Counted from the first letter of the stretch, positions 33,903 to 44,241 are shown. The stretch: 64,000 nucleotides of DNA from Muribaculum sp. An289 (GCF_002159555.1 NZ_NFIV01000006.1:143502-207501); one strand, 5' to 3'. Notes: generated by a model not told the origin, from the sequence alone. Translations and numbers: made by a program.

Positions 33903-35318
33903 TTATCCTTTGCTTTTGGCCTTTTTGTCAAGGCAAAGCTCCGGATGCCTGTCGGATGACCGGCTCAGGATGCACGAGATAGCTATGGCGCACAATGCCA
34001 GGGCGATGAAAAAATATTCGGCCATTGCCGGCTCGGCTGTGTTTTCGATGATTTTCCCGACAATGATGGGGGTGAAGAAAAGTCCGATGTTCTGTATCCA
34101 GTAAACCAATGAAAATGCAGTCCCGAGTTTGCTCTCGGGGATGATTTTCGGAAGCGAAGGCCACATGGCCGCCGGAACAAGGGAATATCCGAGTCCGAGA
34201 ATCGAGATTGCAATGAAGCCGAATGCCGGGATTCCCGGGGCGAATGCCACCATCAGGTGGGACAGCAGAATCATTGCAGAACCGAGTATCATGATTTTCG
34301 TCCCTTTGCCTACCATGTCCACGACCGCTCCGAACAGCGGGGCGAATACAAGGGTGAAGAATGGTATCATGGCGACCATCAGGGAAGCGATGTCGCTTTC
34401 TATCCCGAACCGGGGGATGAGTATGGCCGTGGCGAATTTCCGGAAGGATATTACGCAGCAGTAAAATGTCACGCAGAGCAGGGAAATCAGTATGAAATGC
34501 CGGTTGCCGATTATTTTCCAGACATCGGAAAAACGGAATCTGTCCTCGGTGCCGCCGTTTTTTTCTTCCGCAGCCGGTCCTTTGTCCTGCTGCCCTTTGC
34601 CCGGTCCTTTGCCCGGTCCTTTGCGCCCTGTCCGGTAGTCGATGGCTATGAACAATGCCCACAGTATCAGTCCGGTCATTATCAGTATCAGCCCGAGATG
34701 TGCCGGTCTGGATGTTTCTGAAAACGGGATGTAGCCTTCAAGGTTTACGATTCTCGGCACAGTGACGAGGGCGGCCGCCGTACCGAGCCTTGCCAGTGCG
34801 AGCTGAAGCCCCATGGCGAATGCCATTTCCCTGCCTTTGAACCATTTGGCAATAGACCTGTTTACGGCTACCCCGGCTATTTCGCTGCCGAGGCCGAATA
34901 TCGCGCAGCCGGCGTATGCCAAAGCGAGCGAAGGTTTCTCGAAAAGTCCGGAAAGCCATCCGGCGAAACGGCTTGCCGCAAAGGAGCCGGATATCGAATA
35001 TGTTATCAGTGCCGCCCCGCAGACCATTAGGCCTACGAAAATGGAGCCCGTTATCCTGACACCCCACTTGTCGAGGAGCATCCCGCAGACAATCAGGCCT
35101 CCGAAGATGCAGAGCAGCGAATATGCGCTTCTGAAAAATCCGTAATCCGCAATGGACCAGCCGAGGGCCACGTTACCGGGATTTTCGAACTCCTGGCTTA
35201 TCGTGGAAAAGATGTCATCGAAAAAATACGATGCGAACATCGGAAGCGAAAGGGATACGAGCACAATCCATCTCAGATTGCCCGTATCCCTGAAAAATTC
35301 CGATATTTTCTTTCCCAT
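33903..35318 (-). CDS. MFS transporter, second of a tandem pair
   Basis: A 471-residue major facilitator with 12 predicted helices and a charged central loop containing GKGPGKGPGKGQQDKG. The signature AKWFKGREMAFAMGLQLALARLGTAAA in helix 4/5 resembles the MFSD1-like branch of the family, whose eukaryotic members carry dipeptides. Substrate here is not known. It is a divergent paralogue of the next gene upstream, which it follows by 11 bases. Confidence 0.8.
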   Translation of the reverse strand: MGKKISEFFRDTGNLRWIVLVSLSLPMFASYFFDDIFSTISQEFENPGNVALGWSIADYGFFRSAYSLLCIFGGLIVCGMLLDKWGVRITGSIFVGLMVCGAALITYSISGSFAASRFAGWLSGLFEKPSLALAYAGCAIFGLGSEIAGVAVNRSIAKWFKGREMAFAMGLQLALARLGTAAALVTVPRIVNLEGYIPFSETSRPAHLGLILIMTGLILWALFIAIDYRTGRKGPGKGPGKGQQDKGPAAEEKNGGTEDRFRFSDVWKIIGNRHFILISLLCVTFYCCVISFRKFATAILIPRFGIESDIASLMVAMIPFFTLVFAPLFGAVVDMVGKGTKIMILGSAMILLSHLMVAFAPGIPAFGFIAISILGLGYSLVPAAMWPSLPKIIPESKLGTAFSLVYWIQNIGLFFTPIIVGKIIENTAEPAMAEYFFIALALCAIAISCILSRSSDRHPELCLDKKAKSKG

Positions 35319-35329
35319 CAGGAAAATCC

Positions 35330-36709
35330 CTATTCTTCCTGTTTCTTGGCTACGTTAGGAAGCTCAAGCCCGTATTTCTTCTTGCGGTCTTCCCTCTTGA
35401 GCCAGAAACTGAAGAGGAAGGCGAGCACTCCGAATGAAGAGAATATGAGCATAGGTGCGAGGTATCCTCCGGTGGACTGCAATACTTTTCCAATCAGCAG
35501 TGGAACTAAGCACAGGCCGATGTTCTGCACCCAGAATATCAGGCAGTATGCGCTTCCGAGTATCTTTTCGTCTATGATTTTAGGAACGCTCGGCCAGAGT
35601 GCGGCGGGAACGAGCGAAAAGCTTACGCCGAGTATCGCTATCAGTGTTACCGCGAACCATTTCTGAGGGTATAGCGGCAGTACGAATGCGAAGCACAGAT
35701 GGCATGCGAACATTATGATTGCCCCGAGCATGAGCATGGTGGCTCCCTTTCCTTTACGGTCGAGGAAGATTCCGAGCAGCGGGGTGAGGCACATAGCCAG
35801 TATAGGGAAGAAACTGAACAGCTGGGAAGCCGTGCCGTTGTCGACTCCGAGGGTCACTTCAAGATAATTAGGAGCGTATCTCTGGAACGGGAATATCGCA
35901 GAATAGTAGAGCACGCACAGAAGCGCCACCAGCCAGAACATCTTGCTTGAAAATATCTTTCCGAGGTCCTTGATGTGGAACTCGTCTTCAGGCGATTTTT
36001 CGGCCGTCTCCATACCTGCCGCAATGAGCTGTTTGTCGAATTTGGAATCCATTACGGAGAATACGATGAAATTAATCAGGCCGATGAGGAGGAGCACTGT
36101 GCAGAAAGCCACCGGAGCCACTACCGACTGGTCGAACTTGTCGGAGATTATAGGGGCCAGCCACATTACGGCGAAGACTCCGAGACGGGCTATTGCCATT
36201 TCCAGTCCCATCGCCAGGGCCATTTCCTTGCCCTTGAACCATTTTGCTATCGATTTCGACACAGTCGTCCCTGCCATTTCGCAGCCGCAGCCGAAAATCA
36301 TGAAACCGAGGGATGCCATTTTCGCGCTACCAGGCATCGATGTCCACCAGCTGTCGAGCCAGCCGCAGAAAGCCGTCGCCTGGAACCATTCGCTGATGCC
36401 CACGAACTTGATTCCCGCTCCTATTACCATGAGCGAAGCGGACAGGAGTCCGGTGAACCGTATTCCCATCTTGTCCAGGATGATTCCGGCCAGGATGAGG
36501 AAACCGCATACGTTCAGTATGTATTCGGATGCGGCGTATGTCCCGAAAGTGCCGCTGTCCCAACCGCGGGCGGTCTCGATTATGGATTTGAGAGGGGACA
36601 TGACGTCCACGAACATGTAGGCGAAAAACATCATCAGAGCGATGAGAAGCAATGCTGCCCAGCGTGCTGCCGCACTGTCATTGAGCATTCTGGAAATCTT
36701 TTCTTGCAT
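35330..36709 (-). CDS. MFS transporter, first of a tandem pair
   Basis: A 459-residue major facilitator with 12 helices. AKWFKGKEMALAMGLEMAIARLGVFAV is the counterpart of the signature in its neighbour, as are NIGLCLVPLLIGKVLQSTGGYLAP and LVPAALWPSVPKIIDEKILGSAY. The pair probably arose by tandem duplication and may form two carriers with different specificity or a paired complex. A promoter precedes it, so both genes form one transcript. The MFSD1-like signature suggests peptide uptake, as an inference only. Confidence 0.8.
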   Translation of the reverse strand: MQEKISRMLNDSAAARWAALLLIALMMFFAYMFVDVMSPLKSIIETARGWDSGTFGTYAASEYILNVCGFLILAGIILDKMGIRFTGLLSASLMVIGAGIKFVGISEWFQATAFCGWLDSWWTSMPGSAKMASLGFMIFGCGCEMAGTTVSKSIAKWFKGKEMALAMGLEMAIARLGVFAVMWLAPIISDKFDQSVVAPVAFCTVLLLIGLINFIVFSVMDSKFDKQLIAAGMETAEKSPEDEFHIKDLGKIFSSKMFWLVALLCVLYYSAIFPFQRYAPNYLEVTLGVDNGTASQLFSFFPILAMCLTPLLGIFLDRKGKGATMLMLGAIIMFACHLCFAFVLPLYPQKWFAVTLIAILGVSFSLVPAALWPSVPKIIDEKILGSAYCLIFWVQNIGLCLVPLLIGKVLQSTGGYLAPMLIFSSFGVLAFLFSFWLKREDRKKKYGLELPNVAKKQEE

Positions 36710-36731
36710 TATGTAAAATTTTTAATTGTTG

Positions 36732-36739
36732 CAAAATTA
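36732..36739 (-). promoter_or_regulatory. Promoter -7 element of the MFS pair
   Basis: TAATTTTG on the minus strand, 23 bases before the ATG, placed between the dnaG stop and the MFS start. Confidence 0.65.
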
Positions 36740-36749
36740 TAAACATTTT

Positions 36750-38753
36750 CTAAATAGTCAGCCTTTTGAGCAGTTTGGAGTAATAATTTTTAAGCCCTGA
36801 AATCCTCATGAATTTTCCCGTAAGCCCTTCTATTTTCTCCCTGTCGTTTTCCTTTTGCGCCGAGGCGATTTCTTCGGTTATTTCCCTCAGCATGGCATCC
36901 ACCACCTTCGATTTGTAGATGCACATGAGTTTGGGCACCGTTTCCGAGAGCGTGGCGGTTTCGTCCGGAACGGTATCGGCGAACTCCTTTATGGTTATGA
37001 CATGCCTGTCGTACACATAGTCGAGTGTCTCTTCGGCGATGTTTTCATTCGGGTGGTGCAGGAAATAGCTTATTATCTCCTTGCCGTAGACAGGCGCGTT
37101 CCGGAAATATTCGTCGTAGATTTCCGAATACAGCCTGTTCCGCATTTCCAATCCGTCTTCGGACATGGAATTTTTTATGTATTCGGCCACTGTCACCGTA
37201 TAGTCCGGATTTTCCGGATCGTATTCTACCGAACCCGGAGGGAATTTCAGTTTTTCATCCCCGAACTTGACAAGATAATAGGCGATTTCCTTTTCGCACG
37301 GGGCGAAAAAACGGTCGTTGATGAGCCCGTCTTCCCCATAGGTTTCCTCCTTTCTCCCTTCATGCCGGCTCTCGTCGGCCTTTGTCTCCTGTACGGTCCG
37401 GGACATCGCCGGGGATTGCGCTTTCGTGCTTTCCCTGGCCTTTTTTTCTTCGCGCAATGTCCTTACCCTTTCGAAGACGAGGTCCGGTTCTATGCCGAAC
37501 ATCGCCGCACACCTTTCGGCATACAGCGAACGCGCTATGGCATCGGGTATGACGGCGATGCTTGTCGATATGTTGTTTATGAGGCCCGCCCTTTTCCTCG
37601 GGTCGTCTCCGGCCTCTTCGAGAAGGAGTGAGGCCTTGAAGTCTATGAAGTCCTGCTCATGCCCGCTGATGAATTCCTCGACTTCCTCCCTTGTGTGTTT
37701 CATGGAGAATGAGTCGGGGTCGTCCCCGTCCGGGATAAGCACTATCTTGACGTTCATGCCTTCTTCGAGCACGAGGTCTATTCCGCGCAGGGAGGCCTTG
37801 ATTCCGGCCGAATCCCCGTCATATAGGATTGTAATATTGGAGGTAAAGCGCCTGATGAGCCGTATCTGTTCCGTGGTAAGCGAAGTCCCGCTCGATGCCA
37901 CCACGTTGGTTATGCCTGCCTGGTGCATGGAGATTACGTCCAGATAGCCTTCCACGAGCAGGCATTTGTCCTTTTTGCTTATTTCCCCCTTCGCAAAGTA
38001 GATTCCGTAAAGCGAACGCCTTTTCAGGTAGATTTCGCTTTCCGGCGAATTGACGTATTTCGCTATGGTCTTGTCTGCTTTCAGGGTACGCCCTCCGAAT
38101 GCTATGACACGTCCGCTCAATGAATGTATCGGGAAAATCACCCTTTCGAAAAACCTGTCATAAAGTCCGCCTCCGTTCTCCTTTTCGATGCACAGCCCTG
38201 TGGCGGTGAGGAATTCCGGCTTGTAGCCGTTGGCTATGGCTTCCTTTGCGAACGAATCCCTTTTTGCGGGGGAGTAGCCCAGGCCGAAGAGGCGGATGGT
38301 GTCTTCGCGCAGCCTCCTTTTTTCCCGGAAATAGCTCAGCCCTACAGCCCGTCCTTCAGGGGTGTCCAGGAGGGTTTTGGCAAAATATTTTGCGGCGAAT
38401 TCGTTTACGAGCATCATGCTTTCGCTCTTCATCCTGCTCGCTATTTCTTCGGCCGTCTCTTCCTTTTCCACCACATCGATGTGGTATTTGGCGGCAAGCC
38501 ATTTGAGGGCCTCGGGATACGAAAGATGCTCATGTTCCATTATGAAATGGACCGCATCGCCTCCTTTGCCGCAGCCGAAGCATTTGAATATTCCCTTGCT
38601 CGGCGAGACTGAGAAGGACGGGGTCTTTTCATCATGGAACGGACAGCATGCGACATAATTCGCCCCCCTCCTTCTGAGGGAGACGAATTCGCCGATTACG
38701 TCTACGATTTGTGTCGCATCGAGTATTTTCTGTATGGTTTCCTGATTTATCAT
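36750..38753 (-). CDS. dnaG: DNA primase
   Basis: A 667-residue primase that makes the RNA primers of replication. The CHC2 zinc finger is at the N terminus (ACCPFHDEKTPSF then FKCFGCGKGGD). The catalytic core holds GYSPAKRDSF, the TOPRIM motifs LLVEGYLDVISMHQAG and LYDGDSAGIKASLRG, and GDDPDSF. The C-terminal helicase-interacting part is divergent and has a charged, Glu/Lys-rich linker near 425-460. The ATG at 38753 overlaps the trpS stop (TGATG); a TTG one codon earlier also exists. Confidence 0.95.
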   Translation of the reverse strand: MINQETIQKILDATQIVDVIGEFVSLRRRGANYVACCPFHDEKTPSFSVSPSKGIFKCFGCGKGGDAVHFIMEHEHLSYPEALKWLAAKYHIDVVEKEETAEEIASRMKSESMMLVNEFAAKYFAKTLLDTPEGRAVGLSYFREKRRLREDTIRLFGLGYSPAKRDSFAKEAIANGYKPEFLTATGLCIEKENGGGLYDRFFERVIFPIHSLSGRVIAFGGRTLKADKTIAKYVNSPESEIYLKRRSLYGIYFAKGEISKKDKCLLVEGYLDVISMHQAGITNVVASSGTSLTTEQIRLIRRFTSNITILYDGDSAGIKASLRGIDLVLEEGMNVKIVLIPDGDDPDSFSMKHTREEVEEFISGHEQDFIDFKASLLLEEAGDDPRKRAGLINNISTSIAVIPDAIARSLYAERCAAMFGIEPDLVFERVRTLREEKKARESTKAQSPAMSRTVQETKADESRHEGRKEETYGEDGLINDRFFAPCEKEIAYYLVKFGDEKLKFPPGSVEYDPENPDYTVTVAEYIKNSMSEDGLEMRNRLYSEIYDEYFRNAPVYGKEIISYFLHHPNENIAEETLDYVYDRHVITIKEFADTVPDETATLSETVPKLMCIYKSKVVDAMLREITEEIASAQKENDREKIEGLTGKFMRISGLKNYYSKLLKRLTI

Positions 38754-39745
38754 CAAAATTTTCTGAAACCGACGGCTTCCCTTGCCGCCCTGAGTGTCGC
38801 GGATGCGCTCGCCCGCGCCTTGTCCCTGCCTTCAGACACTACTTTTGAAAGATAGGCTTCGTCCGAAGAAACCGCATCGATGTGTTCCCTGATAGGCCTC
38901 GTCAGATTGCAGATGTCCTCGGCCAGCTGTTTTTTCATGTCCCCGTACCTAATCGAGCAGTCGTTCCATTTCTCCCTGAAATAGGCGACTGTGTCAGGTT
39001 TTGATACGAGTTCCATGATAGTGAACAGGTTCTGTATGACCTCCGGCATCGGGGAGCATGGTTCCTTGGGGCCTGAATCCGTTACGGCCTTCATGACCTT
39101 TTTCCTTATGGTCGCTTCGTCGTCGCAAAGATATATCGCATTCCCCTCGCTTTTCCCCATCTTTCCGCTTCCGTCAAGGCCCGGGACCTTTACGGGTTTT
39201 TCATTTCCGAAATTGAACGGATGAGGTTCCTTGAAAACTTCCGTGCCATAGAGGTTGTTGAACCTCCTTGCATAGACCCTTGCCATTTCCAGATGCTGTT
39301 CCTGGTCCTTGCCTACGGGTACGTAATCAGCATTATGGACAAGGATGTCCGATGCCATCAGTACGGGATAGGTAAGGAGCCCCGCGTTGATGTTTTCGGG
39401 GTTTTTCCTCGCCTTGTCCTTGAACGAGGCCGTCCTTTCGAGCTCTCCCTTGTATGCTATCATGTTGAGCAGCACGTAAAGCTCGCAGATTTCAGGCACG
39501 TCGCTCTGTACGAACAGCGCGCATTTCTCCGGGTCCAGGCCGGCTGCAAGGTATTCCGAAAGTATGATTTTTACATTTGCATGAAAATCGTCCGGATGCG
39601 GATGTGTCGTAAGCGAATGCAGGTCGGCTATGAAAAAATAGCAGTCGTAGCCGTTCTGCATCTTTACGAAATTTTTCAATGCCCCGAGGTAATTGCCGAG
39701 GTGCAGGTGTCCGGTGGAGCGTATCCCGCTTACTACTTTTTCCAT
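38753..39745 (-). CDS. trpS: Tryptophanyl-tRNA synthetase
   Basis: A 330-residue class I synthetase. HLGNYLGALKNFVKMQ near residue 15 carries the HIGH equivalent, GKDQEQHLEMAR the tryptophan-binding region, and KMGKSEGNAIYL the KMSKS loop near residue 195. Length fits the bacterial short TrpS. Middle gene of a recA-trpS-dnaG transcript on the minus strand, with a 5-base gap from recA and a one-base overlap with dnaG. Confidence 0.97.
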   Translation of the reverse strand: MEKVVSGIRSTGHLHLGNYLGALKNFVKMQNGYDCYFFIADLHSLTTHPHPDDFHANVKIILSEYLAAGLDPEKCALFVQSDVPEICELYVLLNMIAYKGELERTASFKDKARKNPENINAGLLTYPVLMASDILVHNADYVPVGKDQEQHLEMARVYARRFNNLYGTEVFKEPHPFNFGNEKPVKVPGLDGSGKMGKSEGNAIYLCDDEATIRKKVMKAVTDSGPKEPCSPMPEVIQNLFTIMELVSKPDTVAYFREKWNDCSIRYGDMKKQLAEDICNLTRPIREHIDAVSSDEAYLSKVVSEGRDKARASASATLRAAREAVGFRKF

Positions 39746-39750
39746 TTCCG

Positions 39751-40782
39751 TCAGTCTTTGATGTTTTGGAGGACTTCCCTGATTTTACCCTCTATCTCGT
39801 CGCTCAGCTCGGTATTGTCCATGAGCATCTGTTTGACGGCTTCCCGTCCCTGGCCTATCTTGGTGTCCCCGTAGCTGAACCATGAACCGCTCTTTTTGAT
39901 TATGTCGTATTCGACACCGAGGTCTATGATTTCACCCGTCCTGGATATTCCTTCCCCGAAAACTATGTCGAATTCGGCTTTCTTGAAAGGAGGGGCGAGC
40001 TTGTTCTTTACGATTTTTACCTTCGTCCTGTTCCCGAGGGCCTCTTCGCCGTCCTTGATCTGAGTGCTCTTCCTTACGTCGATGCGGACGGAGGCATAGA
40101 ACTTCAGTGCGTTTCCTCCCGTTGTGGTCTCCGGATTGCCGAACATGACACCGATCTTGTCCCTGAGCTGGTTGATGAATATGCAGCAGGTATTCGTCTT
40201 GCTGATATTTGCGGTAAGTTTTCTTAAAGCCTGGCTCATGAGCCTTGCCTGCAAGCCCATTTTCGCATCTCCCATCTCCCCTTCGATTTCGGCCTTTGGC
40301 GTGAGCGCCGCCACCGAGTCTATCACGATGATGTCGATTGCTCCGGAACGTATGAGGTTGTCGGTTATTTCAAGAGCCTGTTCTCCGTTGTCCGGCTGCG
40401 ATATGAGCAGCGAATCCACGTTCACGCCGAGGTTTTTCGCGTATGTACGGTCGAAAGCATGCTCGGCGTCGATTATCGCCGCTATGCCGCCCTGCTTCTG
40501 CGCTTCGGCGATGGCATGTATGGCAAGCGTGGTCTTACCGGACGATTCCGGTCCGAAAATCTCGATTACTCTTCCTCGCGGATATCCCCCGATTCCGAGG
40601 GCATGGTCCAAGGATATTGAACCCGACGGTATCACGGATACTTCCCATTTAGGCTGTTCGCCCAACTTCATGATGGTCCCTTTTCCGAAATCCTTTTCGA
40701 TTTTGTCTATTGTCGCCTGCAAAGCCTTGAGTTTGGCGGCATTGACTTCAGGAGCCCTGTCTTCTACATCTTCTTTAGCCAT
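39751..40782 (-). CDS. recA: Recombinase A
   Basis: A 343-residue RecA with all hallmarks: Walker [15 protein letters not shown] near residue 75, the DAEHAFD segment, Walker [15 protein letters not shown], loop 1 [19 protein letters not shown], loop 2 with [28 protein letters not shown]. It forms filaments on single-stranded DNA for recombination and the SOS response; the AddAB-like enzyme at 5-10.8 kb and RecX at 44.2 kb are its partners in this window. Its promoter is described separately. No obvious LexA palindrome was seen, and none has been established for Bacteroidales. Confidence 0.98.
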   Translation of the reverse strand: MAKEDVEDRAPEVNAAKLKALQATIDKIEKDFGKGTIMKLGEQPKWEVSVIPSGSISLDHALGIGGYPRGRVIEIFGPESSGKTTLAIHAIAEAQKQGGIAAIIDAEHAFDRTYAKNLGVNVDSLLISQPDNGEQALEITDNLIRSGAIDIIVIDSVAALTPKAEIEGEMGDAKMGLQARLMSQALRKLTANISKTNTCCIFINQLRDKIGVMFGNPETTTGGNALKFYASVRIDVRKSTQIKDGEEALGNRTKVKIVKNKLAPPFKKAEFDIVFGEGISRTGEIIDLGVEYDIIKKSGSWFSYGDTKIGQGREAVKQMLMDNTELSDEIEGKIREVLQNIKD

Positions 40783-40819
40783 AATGAAAGTCTGTTTTTA
40801 ATTAGTGTTACAAAGTTTG

Positions 40820-40827
40820 CAAAGTTA
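40820..40827 (-). promoter_or_regulatory. Promoter -7 element of recA-trpS-dnaG
   Basis: TAACTTTG on the minus strand, 38 bases before the recA ATG. Confidence 0.6.
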
Positions 40828-40874
40828 TCGAAAAAAATCGAATTTTGCACTATAAATCCGATTGCATTGAGAAT

Positions 40875-41888
40875 ATGAAGAAAAAACTGTTGGGGAAAAA
40901 TCTATATGAATTGCAGGATGTCGTATCGTCTTACGGAACGCCTCTTTACGTTGCAAAACAGATGGCTGACTGGCTGTATAAAAAGAAGGTGCGCGACATC
41001 GGGGATATGACGAACCTGTCGAAGCAATTCAGGGAAAGGCTGTCGGAGGATTATGAAATCGGGGTGACTGAATATTCCGCGGTTTACAGGTCTTCGGACG
41101 GTACTAAAAAATATGTTTTCCCTGTGACGGGCGGCGGTTCCGTGGAAACTGTAATGATTCCGGAGCCGGACCGTGCTACTCTGTGCGTTTCGTCCCAGAA
41201 CGGCTGCAAGATGAACTGTTCTTTCTGCATGACCGGGCGCGGCGGTTTCAGGGGGAATCTCGATGCTGCCGAAATAATGTCGCAGTATATCGCGGTGGAC
41301 GAGGCCGACATGCTTACAAATACGGTTTTCATGGGGATGGGAGAGCCTTTGGACAATATCGATACCGTGATGCGCTGTCTTGAAATCCTCGTTTCCGACT
41401 GGGGTTTCGGCTGGAGCCCGAAGCGGATAACTGTATCCACGATAGGGGTCCTTCCTGCACTGCGGCGGTTTCTCGAAGAGTCCAGGTGCCATCTGGCCAT
41501 AAGCCTTCACAATCCGTTCCCGGCCGAGCGGGAATCCATGATGCCTGTCGAAAAGGCGTTCCCGGTGTCCGAAACCATAGAACTGCTGAAAAAATACGAT
41601 TTCAGCGGACAGCGCCGCGTGAGCTTCGAATACACGATGTTTGCCGGTGTAAACGATTCGGGAAGGCACTGCAACGCCCTGATGGCTATGCTCTCGGGCC
41701 TGGAATGCAGGATTAACCTGATACGTTTCCACAAAATCCCCGGCTCCAACCTGCTGCCGTCTCCGGATGTCGTGATGGAACGGTTCCGCGACAAGTTGAA
41801 TTCCCATGGATTCATCTGTACGATAAGGGCTTCGAGAGGTGAAGACATAATGGCGGCCTGCGGAATGCTTGCCGGAAAGAAAGATTAA
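40875..41888 (+). CDS. rlmN: 23S rRNA/tRNA adenine C2-methyltransferase
   Basis: A radical SAM enzyme that methylates A2503 of 23S rRNA and A37 of some tRNAs. From the ATG at 40875 it is 337 residues. The cluster motif CKMNCSFCMTGRGGF lies near residue 115-130, the SAM site in GMGEPLDNIDTVMRC, and the C-terminal cysteine that forms the methyl-carrying intermediate lies in IRASRGEDIMAACGML. An in-frame ATG at 40845 sits inside a GAATTTTG-type promoter region and is less likely. Confidence 0.93.
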   Translation: MKKKLLGKNLYELQDVVSSYGTPLYVAKQMADWLYKKKVRDIGDMTNLSKQFRERLSEDYEIGVTEYSAVYRSSDGTKKYVFPVTGGGSVETVMIPEPDRATLCVSSQNGCKMNCSFCMTGRGGFRGNLDAAEIMSQYIAVDEADMLTNTVFMGMGEPLDNIDTVMRCLEILVSDWGFGWSPKRITVSTIGVLPALRRFLEESRCHLAISLHNPFPAERESMMPVEKAFPVSETIELLKKYDFSGQRRVSFEYTMFAGVNDSGRHCNALMAMLSGLECRINLIRFHKIPGSNLLPSPDVVMERFRDKLNSHGFICTIRASRGEDIMAACGMLAGKKD

Positions 41889-41907
41889 TGGTATTTTTGT
41901 CCCTGTT

Positions 41908-44241
41908 ATGAAAAACTTATCAGCCGGCATATTGTCTGTATTTGCAGCCCTGGCGTTCGTCCTGGTGCCGCAACGGTCCTGTTTCGGTTCCGAGGGCCCG
42001 GCAATGCCTGCCGATAAGGGGGAATCCCCTGTGGTCGCCCTTGTGCTGAGCGGGGGAGGGGCCAAGGGTGCGGCCCATGTGGGCGCGATAAAATATCTGG
42101 AATCCCTCGGCTATGATTTCGACATGGTGGTCGGCACGAGCATGGGCTCCATAATAGGCGGGCTCTATTCCCTCGGTTATACCGGGACCGAAATCGATTC
42201 GCTGATAAAGGCCCAGGACTGGTCGGTGCTGATGAACGACAGGACCCCGAGGAAGTATCTGTCCTATGCGAGCAAGAAGTACAGGGAAAAATATCTCCTT
42301 TCCATTTCTTTCGATTTCAAGGACCGTCTGGATACGCTCATCGGGGTCGCCAATCAGGACAGTCCCGTAATCGGCGATGCGTTTTTCCGTACCCTTCCTT
42401 CGGGTTTGGTCGCGGGACAGAATATATTCAATCTTTTTACCGGGTTGTCCGTAGGTTATCAGGATTCGCTGGATTTCAATACTTTGCCAATCCCTTTCGC
42501 CTGCGTGGCGACGGATTTGGTTACGGGGGACGAAATAGTTTTCCATGAGGGGCATTTTCCTACGGCGGTCAGGGCGTCCATGGCCATTCCGGTGTTTTTC
42601 GCCCCGGTGCGTTCCGGAGACCGCGTGCTGGTTGACGGCGGTACGCTGAACAATTATCCGGTGGATGTCGCCAAGAAAATGGGTGCGGATATTATAATAG
42701 GTGTCGATGTCAGCGGCGAAAAATCGGATTATTCGGAGATTAACAATATCGCGGACATCCTCGGCAGCGTGATTTCATTGATGGGGGATACGAAATATCA
42801 GGGAAATGTCGATGATACGGACATATACATACGGCCCCAGCTTTCAGGGTACGGGACGATGAGTTTCGATGATGCGAGCATAGACACGATTGTGGACAGG
42901 GGATACCGTGCCGCCAAACTGAAAGAAAAGGAACTTAAGGAAATGCTTGCCGACATAAGGCGCGCCAAGGGTTATTCTGAAAATTATTCCGGGGGACAGC
43001 GTTTGAACGCCCCGCCGGCAGTCAATCTCTATTCAGACTCGATCATGCTCGCATCGGTCAGGATACATGGGGTGAACAAGGCCGAGCGCGCATGGTTGAA
43101 GAAAAATATAGAACTTCCTTTGTATCAAAATATAACAAGCGATGATATCGATGCCGCGATAAGCAGCATCTACAGTACGGAGGCCTTCAGTTCGGTCACA
43201 TACGAGCTTGTGGGGAAAACCAGTCCGTACGAAATGAGGATATTCTGCACGAAGGGCAATGCGCACAAACTCGGGCTTGGGGCCCGTTTCGATACGGAAG
43301 AAGTGGCGGCCGTGCTCCTGAATGCAGGTTTCAACAGCAAGAAACTCACCGGGTCGAAATACGATCTGACACTCAGGCTGAGCATGAACCCTTATTTCAG
43401 GTTCGATTATTCATACATGGCGCCTAAGATTCCGAGGCTCAATTTTTCGCTCGGGCTTTATTCGGAAAGCGCCGATATCATAAGCAACGGGAAGAAGGGT
43501 GCGGACCTGAAATTCTACAAATTCGATGTTTCCGCTTTCATTTCCAATATTTCATTTAAAAATATAGACATGCAACTCGGGGTGAGGACGGACGGTTTTT
43601 ATATCCGCTCGTTCCTTACTTCGTCGGATATCGTCGGAAACTACGATATAACACAGAATCTGAACAGTTATCTTTCGGCTTTCGCTTCATTCCGGGTTGA
43701 CAATCTGGATGATGCCTATTTTCCTAAGCGCGGTTTTACTGCCGGGCTGGATTATTCTTATTATTTTACAGGATTCTACAAAAGTTTCAATCCTTTCCAT
43801 TCGGTGAGCTTCGATGCCCGTGTCGCCGTCCCGCTTTCACGGATTTTCACTCTGATTCCTTCCCTGTACGGACGTTTCCTTTTCGGGAACAACATCCCTT
43901 TCCCTTATATGAATGTCATGGGGGGACTTGAGCCGGGCAGGTATTTCGACCAGCAGTTCGCTTTCGTGGGAACGCAGGATCTGAACGTTTTCCGGAATTA
44001 CCTTACGGCCGTGAGGTGCGACCTGAGGGCCAATGTCTACGGCAACCATTACCTGTCGCTGATGGTGAATTATGCCAGGGACTGCGAGCGGTTGAAATAT
44101 TATCTGAACGGGGACGGCTATATAGGGGCTGGTCTGGAATATTCGTTCAAATCCATGATCGGGCCTATCTCGGGTTCCGTCTTCTGGTCGAATTATACAA
44201 AAAACGTAGGTGTGTATGTCAGCATCGGATATTACTTCTGA
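41908..44241 (+). CDS. Patatin-like phospholipase fused to an outer-membrane beta-barrel
   Basis: A 777-residue exported protein (signal LSAGILSVFAALAFVL). The patatin domain at about 45-250 has the oxyanion GGGAKGAAHVG, nucleophile GTSMGS and catalytic VDGGTLNNYP. It is followed by a POTRA-like stretch near 375-450 (IMLASVRIHGVNKAERAWLKK and DIDAAISSIYSTEAFSSVTYEL) and a 16-strand barrel ending in VGVYVSIGYYF with the terminal aromatic. This is the type Vd (PlpD-like) arrangement, in which the barrel secretes or displays the lipase. A TATTTTTG box (41892-41899) lies 8 bases before the ATG and could be its promoter; recX overlaps its end. Confidence 0.88.
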   Translation: MKNLSAGILSVFAALAFVLVPQRSCFGSEGPAMPADKGESPVVALVLSGGGAKGAAHVGAIKYLESLGYDFDMVVGTSMGSIIGGLYSLGYTGTEIDSLIKAQDWSVLMNDRTPRKYLSYASKKYREKYLLSISFDFKDRLDTLIGVANQDSPVIGDAFFRTLPSGLVAGQNIFNLFTGLSVGYQDSLDFNTLPIPFACVATDLVTGDEIVFHEGHFPTAVRASMAIPVFFAPVRSGDRVLVDGGTLNNYPVDVAKKMGADIIIGVDVSGEKSDYSEINNIADILGSVISLMGDTKYQGNVDDTDIYIRPQLSGYGTMSFDDASIDTIVDRGYRAAKLKEKELKEMLADIRRAKGYSENYSGGQRLNAPPAVNLYSDSIMLASVRIHGVNKAERAWLKKNIELPLYQNITSDDIDAAISSIYSTEAFSSVTYELVGKTSPYEMRIFCTKGNAHKLGLGARFDTEEVAAVLLNAGFNSKKLTGSKYDLTLRLSMNPYFRFDYSYMAPKIPRLNFSLGLYSESADIISNGKKGADLKFYKFDVSAFISNISFKNIDMQLGVRTDGFYIRSFLTSSDIVGNYDITQNLNSYLSAFASFRVDNLDDAYFPKRGFTAGLDYSYYFTGFYKSFNPFHSVSFDARVAVPLSRIFTLIPSLYGRFLFGNNIPFPYMNVMGGLEPGRYFDQQFAFVGTQDLNVFRNYLTAVRCDLRANVYGNHYLSLMVNYARDCERLKYYLNGDGYIGAGLEYSFKSMIGPISGSVFWSNYTKNVGVYVSIGYYF

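Noticed and set aside
41892..41899. TATTTTTG as a firm promoter of the patatin gene
   Set aside because: It ends only 8 bases before the ATG and has no -33 box at the right distance; mentioned but not listed as a separate site.
40902..42065. Open frame of 387 codons on the minus strand opposite rlmN and the patatin gene
   Set aside because: Crosses two real genes and their intergenic gap; no homology pattern.
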